NCBI GenBank assembly: GCA_016929135.1
Contig: JAFGJK010000102.1
Location: 1-33,538 of the forward strand
From: Spirochaetota bacterium
GTDB taxonomy: Bacteria; Spirochaetota; UBA4802; UBA5550
Reading direction: 5' to 3'
Length of the DNA stretch: 33,538 bases
This document shows positions 1-8,821 of the stretch, in pieces (the stretch's first letter is position 1; every line of letters begins with the position of its first letter). The notes below the pieces were generated by a model. The model did no database searches. It worked only from the letters and a program-made list of their open reading frames with translations, and was not told the origin of the DNA. The position numbers and the translations under genes are program-made.

Positions 1-2
1 AG

Positions 3-623
3 CAGTTCGACTGGGAGGTTCCCGACACGGTGATAATCCCCGGCGGCAACCTGGGTAACGTCTCGGCCCTGGGGAACGGCTTCACAATGATGCTCGACCT
101 GGGGCTCATCACCAGGAAGCCGCGCATCGTGCTGGCCCAGGCGGAGCGGGCGAACCCCCTCTACCGGTCCTATCTCACCGGCTTCAGGGAGTTCCAGGCC
201 ATCACCCCCAGGAAGACCCTGGCCTCGGCCATCCAGATCGGCGACCCGGTGTCGGTGCGGAAGGCCATCAAAAGCCTCCAGCTCTTCGACGGGATCGTGG
301 AGCAGGCCAGCGAGGACGAGCTGGCGGACGCCGCGGCGCTGGCCGACCGGACCGGGATGTACTCGTGCCCGCACACCGGCGTGGCCCTGGCGGTCCTCAT
401 CAAGCTCGTGGAGCGGCAGGTCATCTCGAAAGACGAGCGTGTGGTGATCGTATCGACGGCCCACGGCCTGAAGTTTTCCGAGTTCAAGGTGGGGTACCAC
501 GATGGGAGGCTCGAGGGGGTGAACTGCCGGTACGCCAACAGGCCCATCGAGCTGGAACCGGACGCGGGGCTGGTGCGGAGGGCCCTGGAGCGGGAGTTCA
601 GCGAACGGAGATTACTGCGCTAG
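3..623 (+). CDS. thrC: Threonine synthase, C-terminal part (5' end outside window)
   Basis: The frame is open from the left edge, so the gene begins before the window; the GTG at 30 is internal. Threonine synthase is a PLP enzyme converting O-phosphohomoserine to threonine in the cytoplasm. The visible 206 residues show the fold-type II glycine-rich phosphate-binding loop ([16 protein letters not shown]), the later [10 protein letters not shown] segment and the STAHGLKF segment, all typical of the C-terminal half of ThrC. The PLP lysine lies upstream and cannot be seen. The gene ends with TAG at 621-623 and converges on the maf-like gene with a gap of about 10 bases. The family call is firm; length and start cannot be judged. 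Confidence 0.88.
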   Translation, partial: QFDWEVPDTVIIPGGNLGNVSALGNGFTMMLDLGLITRKPRIVLAQAERANPLYRSYLTGFREFQAITPRKTLASAIQIGDPVSVRKAIKSLQLFDGIVEQASEDELADAAALADRTGMYSCPHTGVALAVLIKLVERQVISKDERVVIVSTAHGLKFSEFKVGYHDGRLEGVNCRYANRPIELEPDAGLVRRALEREFSERRLLR

Positions 624-633
624 TCTTCGCACT

Positions 634-2505
634 TCACTGCGGCAGCCCCCGCAGCAGCAGTTCCATCTTGCCGAAGGCCCTTCGTGTGAACCGGGAGCCC
701 TCCAGGAGTCCCCGGTAGAGATAGAGGGATCGTCGGGCGATCCTCTCCTCATCGGCGGCCGAATCGTTCTCGCCCTCCACGTCGTATCCCTCGGTTATGG
801 TGTGGATCACCCCCTGCATCGAGAAGCTCACGATGTCCTTTATGGCGCGCTTCGACTCCACCTCCCTGTCCGCCTCGTCGAGGCGGCGCAGAAGGTAGGC
901 CACCTTGTTCCTGTCCCCCCCGCCGGAGCCCACCGTTCCCGCCAGGGTCTCCGAGTCGCGCACCGCCCGTTCCAGCACCGGCACCAGTGAATCCAACTCC
1001 GCCGTCATCGCCGTCAGCGCCGACAGGAGACCCTCCCGCTGCGCCGCCACCGGTATTGCGCCCCCCGCCTCCCGGTAGAGGCGGTCCACGGTCTCACGGA
1101 TATCCTCCGGCGGCTCGCCGAAGGCGAGCTCCTCCGGTTTCGCGTGGCGCACGCCGGGGATGAGGGCACCCCGGGCGGTGGCGTTCACCAGCGCCGCATC
1201 CCTCCGCTTCTCGAACCAGGAGAGGAAGATCATCATCTTCTGGTTGGTGTGGACCATCTCGCCTCCTATGCCGCGCACCATGAGCCTCGGCAGGGCGGTG
1301 AGCTGGAAGCGGTTGAACATCTCCTCCCGGTAAAGCCGCCCGGTCCTCAGCCGCACCTCGCCGTCCAGGTACGACCCCCTGGCGTGGGCGTACCCACCGG
1401 TGAAGGAGAGGTCCTGGCCCACCAGCACCACCGGCGAGGCCCCCAGCCGCTTGGCGAAATCGTAGGCGCTGGTGGCGACCGATCCCCCGTGCGTCATCTC
1501 CCCCCGCTCGCCGCAGATTCCTTCGATCCATTTCATGATGCGGAATGCCAGGCCCGTGGTGACCGCCCTGCCGCGGAATAGCCTGAAGGCGGCTGGGTGC
1601 ACCACCGGATCCGCCACCAGCACGGCGGCCGAGGGTACCGTCCCCTCGAAGTAGCGGGCGTTGACGACCTGCGGATCCACGGTGACGCAGAAATGGGGCT
1701 CGATGCCGTGCCGCTGCAGCACGGCAAAGGAGGTGTCCACCGCCACCACGACGCACCGGGATGCGTTCTCCCGTATGAAATCGATGCGCTCCAGCAGGGA
1801 CGGCCCCGCCGCGGCCACGATCGCCGGAACACCGGTGAACCGGCCGTAGAAGACGTTCGCGCCGGGGAGGGTGACCATTCTGGGGGCGTTTCGCGCGATG
1901 TTTGAGCTCCAGATTCTCTCGAATTTCGCCAGCGTGGCGATGTTCACGTCCTTCATGGAGAGGTACGACCTGGCAAGCTCGAGGCTGTTCCGGTAGTACT
2001 CCGGCTCCGCGGAGAAGGAGCCGCGGTGCGTTATGAAGCTCACGGTGCGCGAGGCCTTCCCCTTCAGGGCCTCGGCCACTGCATCCTCGTCCGGCGCCAC
2101 CAGGATGATCAGCCGGGGATCAGAGAGGAGGCCCCTGAGATCCCTCCGGGCAGCCGCCTCGCGGACCATGGCGGCGCTCTTCTCGATGACCAGGCACAGG
2201 GAATCCTCCCCCATGCGTGAGAGGAGCTCCTCCAGGTGATAGGCGAAGGCGAATCCCAGGACCACGAAGAGATCGAAGCGCTCCGTATCCACCTGGCCGA
2301 CGAAGCGGACCGCCTCGCGGACCGGGTCGAACCTGCTGTGCAGCGGCAGGGGCTTCCCCGCCGGATACGCAACCGGCACCGGCGCGCCGGAGGGGGTCTC
2401 GACCACCTCGATGCCGCTGTCCCCCGGCAGCGACCGGAGCGCGTCGTACAGCGGGGGATGCAGGGCCCTCAGAGCCTCCAGGTTCTGTTCCAGCATCCCC
2501 GCCAT
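634..2505 (-). CDS. Motility-associated DUF115 (Maf-type) protein
   Basis: Protein of about 623 residues resembling the DUF115/6-hydroxymethylpterin-pyrophosphokinase-like family called motility accessory factor (Maf), whose members are linked to flagellin glycosylation. Recognisable pieces are a Rossmann-like N-terminal half, an AAGPSL nucleotide-binding loop near residue 232 followed by VVVAVDTS, and TVDPQ near 275. I see no signal peptide or membrane helix, so it is probably cytoplasmic. The start is ambiguous: GTG at 2508 or ATG at 2505. ATG is preferred because GGAGG lies 4 bases upstream of it and only 1 base from the GTG. The ATG overlaps the ftsI stop by one base (TGATG), so the two are probably translationally coupled. 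The family is confident; the exact sugar-transfer role is inferred. Confidence 0.8.
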   Translation of the reverse strand: MAGMLEQNLEALRALHPPLYDALRSLPGDSGIEVVETPSGAPVPVAYPAGKPLPLHSRFDPVREAVRFVGQVDTERFDLFVVLGFAFAYHLEELLSRMGEDSLCLVIEKSAAMVREAAARRDLRGLLSDPRLIILVAPDEDAVAEALKGKASRTVSFITHRGSFSAEPEYYRNSLELARSYLSMKDVNIATLAKFERIWSSNIARNAPRMVTLPGANVFYGRFTGVPAIVAAAGPSLLERIDFIRENASRCVVVAVDTSFAVLQRHGIEPHFCVTVDPQVVNARYFEGTVPSAAVLVADPVVHPAAFRLFRGRAVTTGLAFRIMKWIEGICGERGEMTHGGSVATSAYDFAKRLGASPVVLVGQDLSFTGGYAHARGSYLDGEVRLRTGRLYREEMFNRFQLTALPRLMVRGIGGEMVHTNQKMMIFLSWFEKRRDAALVNATARGALIPGVRHAKPEELAFGEPPEDIRETVDRLYREAGGAIPVAAQREGLLSALTAMTAELDSLVPVLERAVRDSETLAGTVGSGGGDRNKVAYLLRRLDEADREVESKRAIKDIVSFSMQGVIHTITEGYDVEGENDSAADEERIARRSLYLYRGLLEGSRFTRRAFGKMELLLRGLPQ

Positions 2506-4352
2506 CACTCCTCCGAAAACCTGATGCTGATCCGTTCGGCCCCCGCGAGGCTCGCCCCCGGCGCCGGATCCTGCGAATAGACACTGCCGCTGCCGGAGAG
2601 GTCGAAGGGGATCGGCCGCGTCCGGGTGATCTCTGAGAGGGCGGCCAGGGCCTGGGCCACGCTCATCCCCCTCATGTCTGGCATCCTCCCGGAGGAGACG
2701 CGGCTCTCCAGCCGCCGCGTCCTCGCCGGGAGCGCGGCGCGGTAGCGCCTGCCGGTCACCCCGAGCCTCGTGAGCACTCGGTCGACGATGCGCCCCACCA
2801 CCGGCGCGGCGATCTCCCCGCCGGACTGCCGGTCAGCCGGATCGTCCACCACCACCATGATGCACACCTCCGGGTCCTCGTAGGGGGCGATCCCCACGAA
2901 GGAGGCGATCACCCTGTCGGTGTATCCGCCGCCGCGCATGTCCGCCTTGCGGGAGGTGCCGGTCTTCCCCACCACGGCAAAGATGAGCGATGCCGCCTGC
3001 ACGCCGGTGCCGCTGAGCACCACGGCGCGCATCATGTCCATGAGCACCAGCGAGAAATCCCGGCGGATCACCCTCCCGCGGCTCCTGGGCTGGAAGCGGT
3101 GCAGCACGGCCCCCTCGGCGCTGGTCACGGATTCCACGATGCTGGGAATCATGTAGACGCCCCTGTTGGCGATGGCCCCGAACGCCGCGGCCATCTGTAT
3201 CGCCGTGGCCGACATCTCGTGGCCGATGGAGAGGGAGTACTTTGAGACCGCCGACCACTGCGAGGTCGGCCTGAGGATCCCCTCCGCCTCCCCGGGGAGA
3301 CCGGCGTCGGTGACCCTGCCGAAGCCGAAGCGCGACAGGAGCTCGCGGTACCTTGCGTTGCGGACCTGTCGCATGGCCTGGATGATACCCACGTTGCAGG
3401 AATGGCGTATGATGTCCCGGATCCCCACCCGCCCGTGGGTGTGGGTGCAGTTGATGGTCCTGTCGGCGATATCGATGTGCCCGTTGCACTGGAAATACTG
3501 CCCCAGGATCCCCGGTACCGACTCCAGCAGCGCCGCCAGGGCGAAGATCTTTATCGTGGAGCCCGGTTCGAAGGTATCGATCACCGCGAAGTTACGCCAG
3601 TCGAAGGGGGTGAACTGGAAATAGAGATTCGGGTTGAAGGTGGGATACCTGGCCATGGCGAGGATCCTTCCGGTCTTCACCTGCAGCACCACCACGGTCC
3701 CCTGGTTCGCCCGGTGGCGGCGCACCGTTTCGGCGATGGCCTGCTCCGCCAGATGCTGTATGTAGCGGTCGATGGTGAGGGTTATCGTGGCCCCCTCCAG
3801 GGCCCCGCCCCCCTCGGGATCGGTGTCGGCGCCCGACAGGAGGCCGTTGTACTTGTACTCGATCCCCTCGAGCCCCTCGTTGTCGGCACCGACGAAGCCG
3901 ATGGCGTTCGCCGCCAGGGAGTCGTGAGGATAGACCCGCTTGTATTCCCTCCTGAAGTAGAGACCCTTCAGGTTCATCCTCCTGATCTCATCGGCGCGGG
4001 CGCTGTCGAGTTTTCTCCTGATCCAGACGAAGCCCCTCCCCTTCCGGGAGAGGGACCTGGCCAACTGCTCCTTGCCGATCCCCAGGAGTGGCGAGAGCCT
4101 CCCCGCCGTCTCGTCCGGGTTCGTGATCTCCCGGGGGTTGGCGAAGAGGGAGTGCATCTCGATGCTGGTGGCCAGTATGTAGCCGCCGGAATCCTTGATG
4201 GCCCCCCGCTTCACCGATGACTTCTTGGTCTGGGCCAGCAGGATCCTGTGTGAAAAATGAAGGGACGAGAGCTTAACGATGAGGGCAAGCGCCGCCAGCA
4301 GGCAGAGCGCCCCGGCGATGTAGATTCTTCTGTTGACAACTTTATGGTTCAT
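2505..4352 (-). CDS. ftsI: Class B penicillin-binding protein (FtsI/SpoVD-like) with PASTA-like tail
   Basis: A 615-residue peptidoglycan DD-transpeptidase anchored by one N-terminal membrane helix (about 10-28). The order is: helix, PBP dimerisation domain (about 45-170), transpeptidase domain (about 190-530), then a single PASTA-like repeat (about 555-615, beginning MPDMRGMSVAQAL). The three penicillin-binding motifs are intact: STIK with catalytic Ser265 and Lys268, SCN at 318-320, and KTG at 463-465. It would cross-link glycan peptides in the periplasm at the septum or cylinder wall. It lies 43 bases downstream of lepB and overlaps the next gene, so a lepB-ftsI-maf operon is likely. The ATG start has no strong Shine-Dalgarno. 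FtsI and a PBP2/SpoVD-type paralogue cannot be separated from sequence alone. Confidence 0.88.
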   Translation of the reverse strand: MNHKVVNRRIYIAGALCLLAALALIVKLSSLHFSHRILLAQTKKSSVKRGAIKDSGGYILATSIEMHSLFANPREITNPDETAGRLSPLLGIGKEQLARSLSRKGRGFVWIRRKLDSARADEIRRMNLKGLYFRREYKRVYPHDSLAANAIGFVGADNEGLEGIEYKYNGLLSGADTDPEGGGALEGATITLTIDRYIQHLAEQAIAETVRRHRANQGTVVVLQVKTGRILAMARYPTFNPNLYFQFTPFDWRNFAVIDTFEPGSTIKIFALAALLESVPGILGQYFQCNGHIDIADRTINCTHTHGRVGIRDIIRHSCNVGIIQAMRQVRNARYRELLSRFGFGRVTDAGLPGEAEGILRPTSQWSAVSKYSLSIGHEMSATAIQMAAAFGAIANRGVYMIPSIVESVTSAEGAVLHRFQPRSRGRVIRRDFSLVLMDMMRAVVLSGTGVQAASLIFAVVGKTGTSRKADMRGGGYTDRVIASFVGIAPYEDPEVCIMVVVDDPADRQSGGEIAAPVVGRIVDRVLTRLGVTGRRYRAALPARTRRLESRVSSGRMPDMRGMSVAQALAALSEITRTRPIPFDLSGSGSVYSQDPAPGASLAGAERISIRFSEE

Positions 4353-4395
4353 AGGTTGTCAAACGGCGTGGCGGCCCGAAGAGAGGAGCCAGGCG

Positions 4396-5487
4396 CTACC
4401 GTATAAGGCCGAAACGGGAAAAATCGAGCTTCCGCAGCTGGTCCCAGTTCCAGTAGAGCACGAATGCCCTCCCCTTGATGCGGCCGATATCGAGATATCC
4501 GAAAAACCTGCTGTCCTGGGAATTCTCCCTGTTGTCACCCATGACGATGATCTTGCCGGGCGGGACGATCCCCTCGATGTTCCGGCTCCTGTTGGTGCCG
4601 AAGGTATAGCGTGTGGGCCCCTTCGTATAGGGCTCCACCTGCCTGACGCCGTTTATGTAGACCGCGTTGTTCTTTATCTCAAAGCGGTCGCCGGGCACCG
4701 CGATGCACCGTTTGATGTAATCCTTGTCCTGTTCGTGCGGCGGCCGGAATATCACGATGTCGCCGCGCTGAAGGTCGCGGATCGCCAGGAAATCCAGGTG
4801 GATCGGCCCCTCCATGAACACCATCTTCGGGATGATGGGGCCGTAGGTGATCTTCTCGACAAAGAGGTGGTCGCCGATCAGGAGCGTATCCATCATCGAA
4901 CCGGTGGGTATGTAATAGGCCTGGACGATGAACTGTATGATGTGCACCGCCAGCACCAGGGCCACGGCGATGGCATCGACGAACTCCCATACCTTCCGGT
5001 AGAGGGCGGTCCGCTTCGGGGCCATGTCCTGGAAAAGATCACGCAGGGTTTCCCGGTCATTCTCCGGAAGCAGGATCAGCGGGAAGGAATGTACCGCATA
5101 CTTCTCGCGGATCAGGAAATTGCCCAGCACGTTCGCCTCGAGATAGGTGATGCTCTCCTTCGGTATTCTGATCGTCTTCTCGCGATCGGTGAGCTCCACT
5201 GCCTCGGGGGTGACCAGGATCTTCCCGCCCCGGTATTTCGCGTATTTGGCGTAGTAATTCACCAGCCTGAAGAAGTAGAACACGGTGGCCATGCCGCCGA
5301 TGAAGTACATCGGGATAAAGGGCGTTTTCACGAAGGGGAGCGCCACCGGGAGAAAAAACGTGGAGTAGAGGAACACGAAAAAGACCAGAGTTTTCTTAAT
5401 GAAGAATTTGACCGCCACTTTTCCGGCGATGATGGACAGCTCCGTCTCCGTTATCCTCGACTCATCAAACCGAAGGAACTGCAGCAT
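4396..5487 (-). CDS. lepB: Signal peptidase I with long N-terminal membrane extension
   Basis: A 363-residue type I signal peptidase, which removes signal peptides from exported proteins on the outer face of the inner membrane. The Ser/Lys dyad is clear: GSM with Ser197 just after a membrane helix (about 172-192), and Lys259 in DYIKRCIAVPGD. The box-E motif GDNRENSQDSR is at 317-327. Unusual for the family is an extra N-terminal region of about 165 residues with two hydrophobic segments (about 33-52 and 58-75) and a soluble PH-like stretch (about 85-155) before the catalytic part. The ATG at 5487 has AGGGG 8 bases upstream. It is the first gene of the lepB-ftsI-maf run. The enzyme assignment is firm; the role of the extension is unknown. 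Confidence 0.93.
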   Translation of the reverse strand: MLQFLRFDESRITETELSIIAGKVAVKFFIKKTLVFFVFLYSTFFLPVALPFVKTPFIPMYFIGGMATVFYFFRLVNYYAKYAKYRGGKILVTPEAVELTDREKTIRIPKESITYLEANVLGNFLIREKYAVHSFPLILLPENDRETLRDLFQDMAPKRTALYRKVWEFVDAIAVALVLAVHIIQFIVQAYYIPTGSMMDTLLIGDHLFVEKITYGPIIPKMVFMEGPIHLDFLAIRDLQRGDIVIFRPPHEQDKDYIKRCIAVPGDRFEIKNNAVYINGVRQVEPYTKGPTRYTFGTNRSRNIEGIVPPGKIIVMGDNRENSQDSRFFGYLDIGRIKGRAFVLYWNWDQLRKLDFSRFGLIR

Positions 5488-5559
5488 TTGGATACCCCTT
5501 TCTCATGGCACGAAGGGCGCCGCGAGTTCTTCGGGGGCGCCGGTGCAAAAAATATGCAT

Positions 5560-5586
5560 ATTATAGAAACATTATCGTGATTTCAA
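5560..5586 (-). promoter_or_regulatory. Candidate sigma-70-type promoter of lepB
   Basis: Read on the minus strand there is a TTGAAA box (5586-5581), a 15-base spacer and a TATAAT box (5565-5560), about 73 bases before the lepB ATG. The -10 is a perfect consensus match; the spacer is slightly short. This is inferred from sequence only. Confidence 0.45.
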
Positions 5587-5595
5587 CAAAATGTA

Positions 5596-5624
5596 TTGCA
5601 GAAATAACTGCGTCTATATAAAAT
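5596..5624 (+). promoter_or_regulatory. Candidate promoter of the XPB/Ssl2-like gene
   Basis: TTGCAG (5596-5601), a 17-base spacer and TAAAAT (5619-5624) fit a sigma-70 promoter pointing right. Transcription would begin around 5631, leaving almost no leader before the GTG at 5637. No Shine-Dalgarno precedes either the GTG or the in-frame ATG at 5658, so near-leaderless translation is possible. Weak evidence. Confidence 0.3.
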
Positions 5625-5636
5625 AGCCGCATAGTA

Positions 5637-7517
5637 GTGTCCACAACTTTTTTTGCAATGAAAGAGATACGGAAAGCAATACACAGCCTCTCGGAGGAGA
5701 ACAGGAACGCCCTCACCGCCCGGCTCCAGCTGAAAAGCAGGTCGGAGACGGTCCTCGTCTCGTCCCTCACCTCCTATACCGGCCTGCACGACATTCTGAC
5801 CACGCTGGACCCGCAGGATCTGGCAGTATTCAGGGCGGTGTACAAGGCCGGCGACGGGATTACCCTGGGTGATTTGGAAAAGGAGCTGAAGCTCAAGATC
5901 CCCGATATCGCGCGCTCCGCCGACGCCCTCACCAGACTCTGCCTGGTCTACATCATGAAAAACCGGCAGCTCATCAACAACAAGCTCGACAAGGTCTACT
6001 GCATCTCGGAAATCGCCGGCCTGCTGAAGATCGAGAGCGACGACGCATTGAGGGAGCACAGCGCATCCCTATCCGAGATACTTCGCCGCCACAGCGAATC
6101 GGCAAAGCCATCGAAGGAATCGATGGAGGAGGAAGACCGCCGGATCCTCTCCTGCATCGCCCAGAACGGCTTTTTCGCCCCGATCTACACCGTCAAGGGG
6201 CAGTCCACCGACAAGAATTTCGAGGCGTCGATCCGAAGGCTCATCGAGGGGGGAAGGATCCGCATATTGCATCTCTTCTCCCCCACATTCCAGACGGTAT
6301 TCGCCATCGACCGGCAGGCGGCGGTCTCATCCCTGGTGTTCCTGAAGGGGTCATCCGGAACCGCGACGGCCGTGCGGAACCGCTATTTCTTTCTCAACAA
6401 CCTGCTGATGGTGTACGACACCGTCACCACCTACGGCCTCTTCCTCACGAAGCAGCTGGAATTCAGGAAGATCGACATCAAGCGGATATGCGATTCCATC
6501 ATCACCCTCGTAAGCACGCAGGGCCAGCCGGTGAACCGCGAGAAGATCGCCTACCTCCTCCTCTACGTGCTGAACAAGCTGGGCAGCCTGAAGCTCCGCA
6601 AGGATATCGCGCATCTCTCCTTCACCGATTTACAGAAGGAGCTGGACAACCCGGCGCGGTTTCTTGCCAGGGTCCTCCGCGTGATCAGGAACGCGGAGCC
6701 CGACAATCCCTTTTTCCCGAGCCCCTTCGACATCCCCTCGCCCGATACCATCGCCACGGTCACCGGGATGTTCGAGCAGACCGATCCGGTCAATCCGCAG
6801 CGATGCGCCCTCATATACCATCTCACCGCGCTCGCCGAATCGGGATCGAAGGAGACCGCCGGCATGATCGCCTCATACCGGGCGAACATCGAGCAGGTGA
6901 AGCAGACGATCCACCTGCTCTGCCTCACCGGCATACTGGACGTTCGCGGAGGGATGTACACCCTCTCCGATATCGGCCAGGAGGTGATGTCGATACGTGC
7001 GAAGGGCGCCCGTGACGCGGAATCCGCCGTCCAGGGCAAGTCGGTGTACATCAACCCGGACTTCACCATCATCATCCCCATGGAGGAGATCGACTCGAAA
7101 TCCCTCTACCATCTGCTCTCCTACGTGCAGATACTGAAGCACGACGTGATCATGCACGTCCAGATCACCAAGGAATCCATCGTGAAGTCGCGGAAGCGGG
7201 GGATGCTCCTGAAGCGCTTCACCGAGACCCTGGCGTTCCACGCGAAGAACGAGATCCCCCAGAACATGAAGTTTCTGGTGAACGAGTGGTCGCGTCAGAC
7301 CATCGACATCAACATTTCCAATGCCATACTGATCAAGACAACGCATCCCACCTTCATCGACGAGCTCGAGGTGGGGAAGCTGAAGCACTGCCTGATCGAC
7401 AGGATCTCGGACACATGCGCGATCATACAGAAGGACTGTATCGACGATATCGTGAAGATCGGGAGAAAGAAGGACGCCGTGATCACCCTTTTCGCTGACG
7501 ATGACAGCGAGGATTAA
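5637..7517 (+). CDS. XPB/Ssl2 N-terminal-domain (helicase_C_3-type) protein without helicase core
   Basis: A 626-residue cytoplasmic protein. The C-terminal part (about 470-600, starting VYINPDFTIIIP and passing through IPQNMKFLVNEWSR) matches the helicase XPB/Ssl2-like N-terminal domain found in DNA-repair helicases and in stand-alone bacterial proteins. No Walker A/B or other helicase motif is present. The N-terminal 450 residues are helical and look like successive winged-helix-type segments (for example QDLAVFRAVYKAGDGITLGDLEKEL at about 61-85), suggesting nucleic-acid or protein binding. The start is uncertain: GTG at 5637 or ATG at 5658, neither with a ribosome-binding site. It stands alone between lepB, transcribed divergently, and a convergent small gene. 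Its function is unknown; the domain call is moderate. Confidence 0.7.
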   Translation: MSTTFFAMKEIRKAIHSLSEENRNALTARLQLKSRSETVLVSSLTSYTGLHDILTTLDPQDLAVFRAVYKAGDGITLGDLEKELKLKIPDIARSADALTRLCLVYIMKNRQLINNKLDKVYCISEIAGLLKIESDDALREHSASLSEILRRHSESAKPSKESMEEEDRRILSCIAQNGFFAPIYTVKGQSTDKNFEASIRRLIEGGRIRILHLFSPTFQTVFAIDRQAAVSSLVFLKGSSGTATAVRNRYFFLNNLLMVYDTVTTYGLFLTKQLEFRKIDIKRICDSIITLVSTQGQPVNREKIAYLLLYVLNKLGSLKLRKDIAHLSFTDLQKELDNPARFLARVLRVIRNAEPDNPFFPSPFDIPSPDTIATVTGMFEQTDPVNPQRCALIYHLTALAESGSKETAGMIASYRANIEQVKQTIHLLCLTGILDVRGGMYTLSDIGQEVMSIRAKGARDAESAVQGKSVYINPDFTIIIPMEEIDSKSLYHLLSYVQILKHDVIMHVQITKESIVKSRKRGMLLKRFTETLAFHAKNEIPQNMKFLVNEWSRQTIDINISNAILIKTTHPTFIDELEVGKLKHCLIDRISDTCAIIQKDCIDDIVKIGRKKDAVITLFADDDSED

Positions 7518-7834
7518 TCGGGGATTACCTGGATTTTTTTGCCCACCTTGAATTCGATGAATTCGGACAGTGCCTTGATGGTGCTCTCCCTGACGAAATA
7601 GAGCTTATTGTTCAGCCGGGCGAGACATCCCTTGTAATGGGTGTACTTCATCTGGTGGTCAATCCAACCGATGAGCTCCACCTTTTTCCAGTTGGTGGTC
7701 GTTTTCAGTACCGGGAGCTTGCTCAGATAGAGCGCCCTGATGCTTCCATCCTTCACCGAATCGGCCAGTATTCTTTCCCATTCCATCTGCCGGCTGCTCT
7801 CCATTTCACGGGGCCGGTGCCGCGGCCCCTTCAT
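7514..7834 (-). CDS. Hypothetical protein, 106 residues
   Basis: Not recognised. The C-terminal two thirds (NWKKVELIGWIDHQMKYTHY, then a short strand-rich tail ending KVGKKIQVIPD) look like a small folded domain rich in Lys and aromatic residues, with no signal peptide or cysteine pair. The first 16 residues (rich in Arg and Pro) look unlike protein, and in-frame ATGs at 7804 and 7786 could be the true start; none has a good ribosome-binding site. Its stop overlaps the stop of the convergent XPB-like gene by three bases within GATTAATC. It may be co-transcribed with the receiver/coiled-coil gene 30 bases upstream. Confidence 0.6.
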   Translation of the reverse strand: MKGPRHRPREMESSRQMEWERILADSVKDGSIRALYLSKLPVLKTTTNWKKVELIGWIDHQMKYTHYKGCLARLNNKLYFVRESTIKALSEFIEFKVGKKIQVIPD

Positions 7835-7864
7835 TTGTCACTATCGGCGGTGCACCCATTCAAG

Positions 7865-8755
7865 TTAACCTTGATCCTGCTTTTCCTTCAGCATGTCAAG
7901 TTCTTTTAGGAGCCGGTCCACCTCGTCCGAGAGGCTCCTGTTCAACTCCTTTTGGCGTTTCAGCTCGTCGTGAAGCCGTATCGCCTCGGAGCGGGAAAGC
8001 TCCTGCACCGATTCCGACGCCATGATGATCTTTTTCGTCTCATGCAGCTGCTGCGCCGAAAAATTGATCACCGATTCCTGGGCCTCGATGACATTCTTGG
8101 CGTCCATCAGCTCCCTCCTGCGAAGCTCCGTGAGCATCTCCTCCGCCCGGATCCTGTTTTTCATGTCGAAGAGTTCGCTCTGCCTGAGCATGGAGAAGCC
8201 GCGGATCGTTTCGTTCAGGAGCATCTGCTCACTCAGAAGGTTCTTTTCGTGCGCCAGTATCTTCTCGAATACCTTTTTCTCGCTCTCCGATTCGAAGACG
8301 TTGTTCCTGTTGATATCCATCAGCCCCTCGAATGCCTCGATCCTCGATTCCGCCTCCTTGGAGACGTTCTTCATGATCTCCCGGTACCGCTCCACGATGA
8401 TCGTCTTCTCCAGGAGAAGGAGGAAATCGCGCTTCCGCAGCGGCCTGGTGATGATTTCCATGTGAATGAAATTGTAGGAGCGCTTCGATATCGCACGGAG
8501 ATCGGAGGCCTTCATGATCAGGAGCTTCACCGAGCTGTGGATCCTGCGGTCCTTCTCTATCGCCGCGATGATGGCGTCGGGAGAAAAATCCGCCAGGTCG
8601 AAAATGAAGATATTGATATCGTCATCGATGATATAGGCCTGCTCGAGGTCGATCCCCCTGATGACCGTGCAGTTCAGGCCGAGCCCCGCGATGGCCTTCC
8701 GTATCGGCTCGTTTTTCTCATTGTCGGTGAGATACCAGATAGTGACCTTTTCCAT
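7865..8755 (-). CDS. Receiver-like domain fused to a long coiled coil
   Basis: A 296-residue protein. Residues 1-120 have the alternating strand/helix pattern of a response-regulator receiver: VTIWYLTDNEK, then INIFIFDLADF where the phospho-Asp strand belongs, VKLLIMKAS, and a final IITRPLRKRDFLLLL with Pro before Leu rather than the usual Lys-Pro. The acidic cluster after strand 1 is absent, so it is probably a degenerate, phosphorylation-independent receiver. From about 120 to the end it is almost all heptad-rich helix (repeated LLSEQMLLNE, AEEMLTELRR, DEVDRLLKEL), predicting a coiled coil and a scaffolding role. The ATG at 8755 is chosen because GGAG stands 8 bases upstream; an 11-residue longer form has no such site. 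Function is unknown. Confidence 0.75.
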   Translation of the reverse strand: MEKVTIWYLTDNEKNEPIRKAIAGLGLNCTVIRGIDLEQAYIIDDDINIFIFDLADFSPDAIIAAIEKDRRIHSSVKLLIMKASDLRAISKRSYNFIHMEIITRPLRKRDFLLLLEKTIIVERYREIMKNVSKEAESRIEAFEGLMDINRNNVFESESEKKVFEKILAHEKNLLSEQMLLNETIRGFSMLRQSELFDMKNRIRAEEMLTELRRRELMDAKNVIEAQESVINFSAQQLHETKKIIMASESVQELSRSEAIRLHDELKRQKELNRSLSDEVDRLLKELDMLKEKQDQG

Positions 8756-8821
8756 CGCAGAATCTCCATCGGATAGTCGATTCCACACAATCAGGGGAAA
8801 ACAATAATTACAACTACTTTT

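Noticed and set aside
4333..5580. A 415-codon plus-strand frame opposite lepB
   Set aside because: It mirrors the lepB reading frame, has no recognisable motif and would overlap a clearly conserved signal peptidase.
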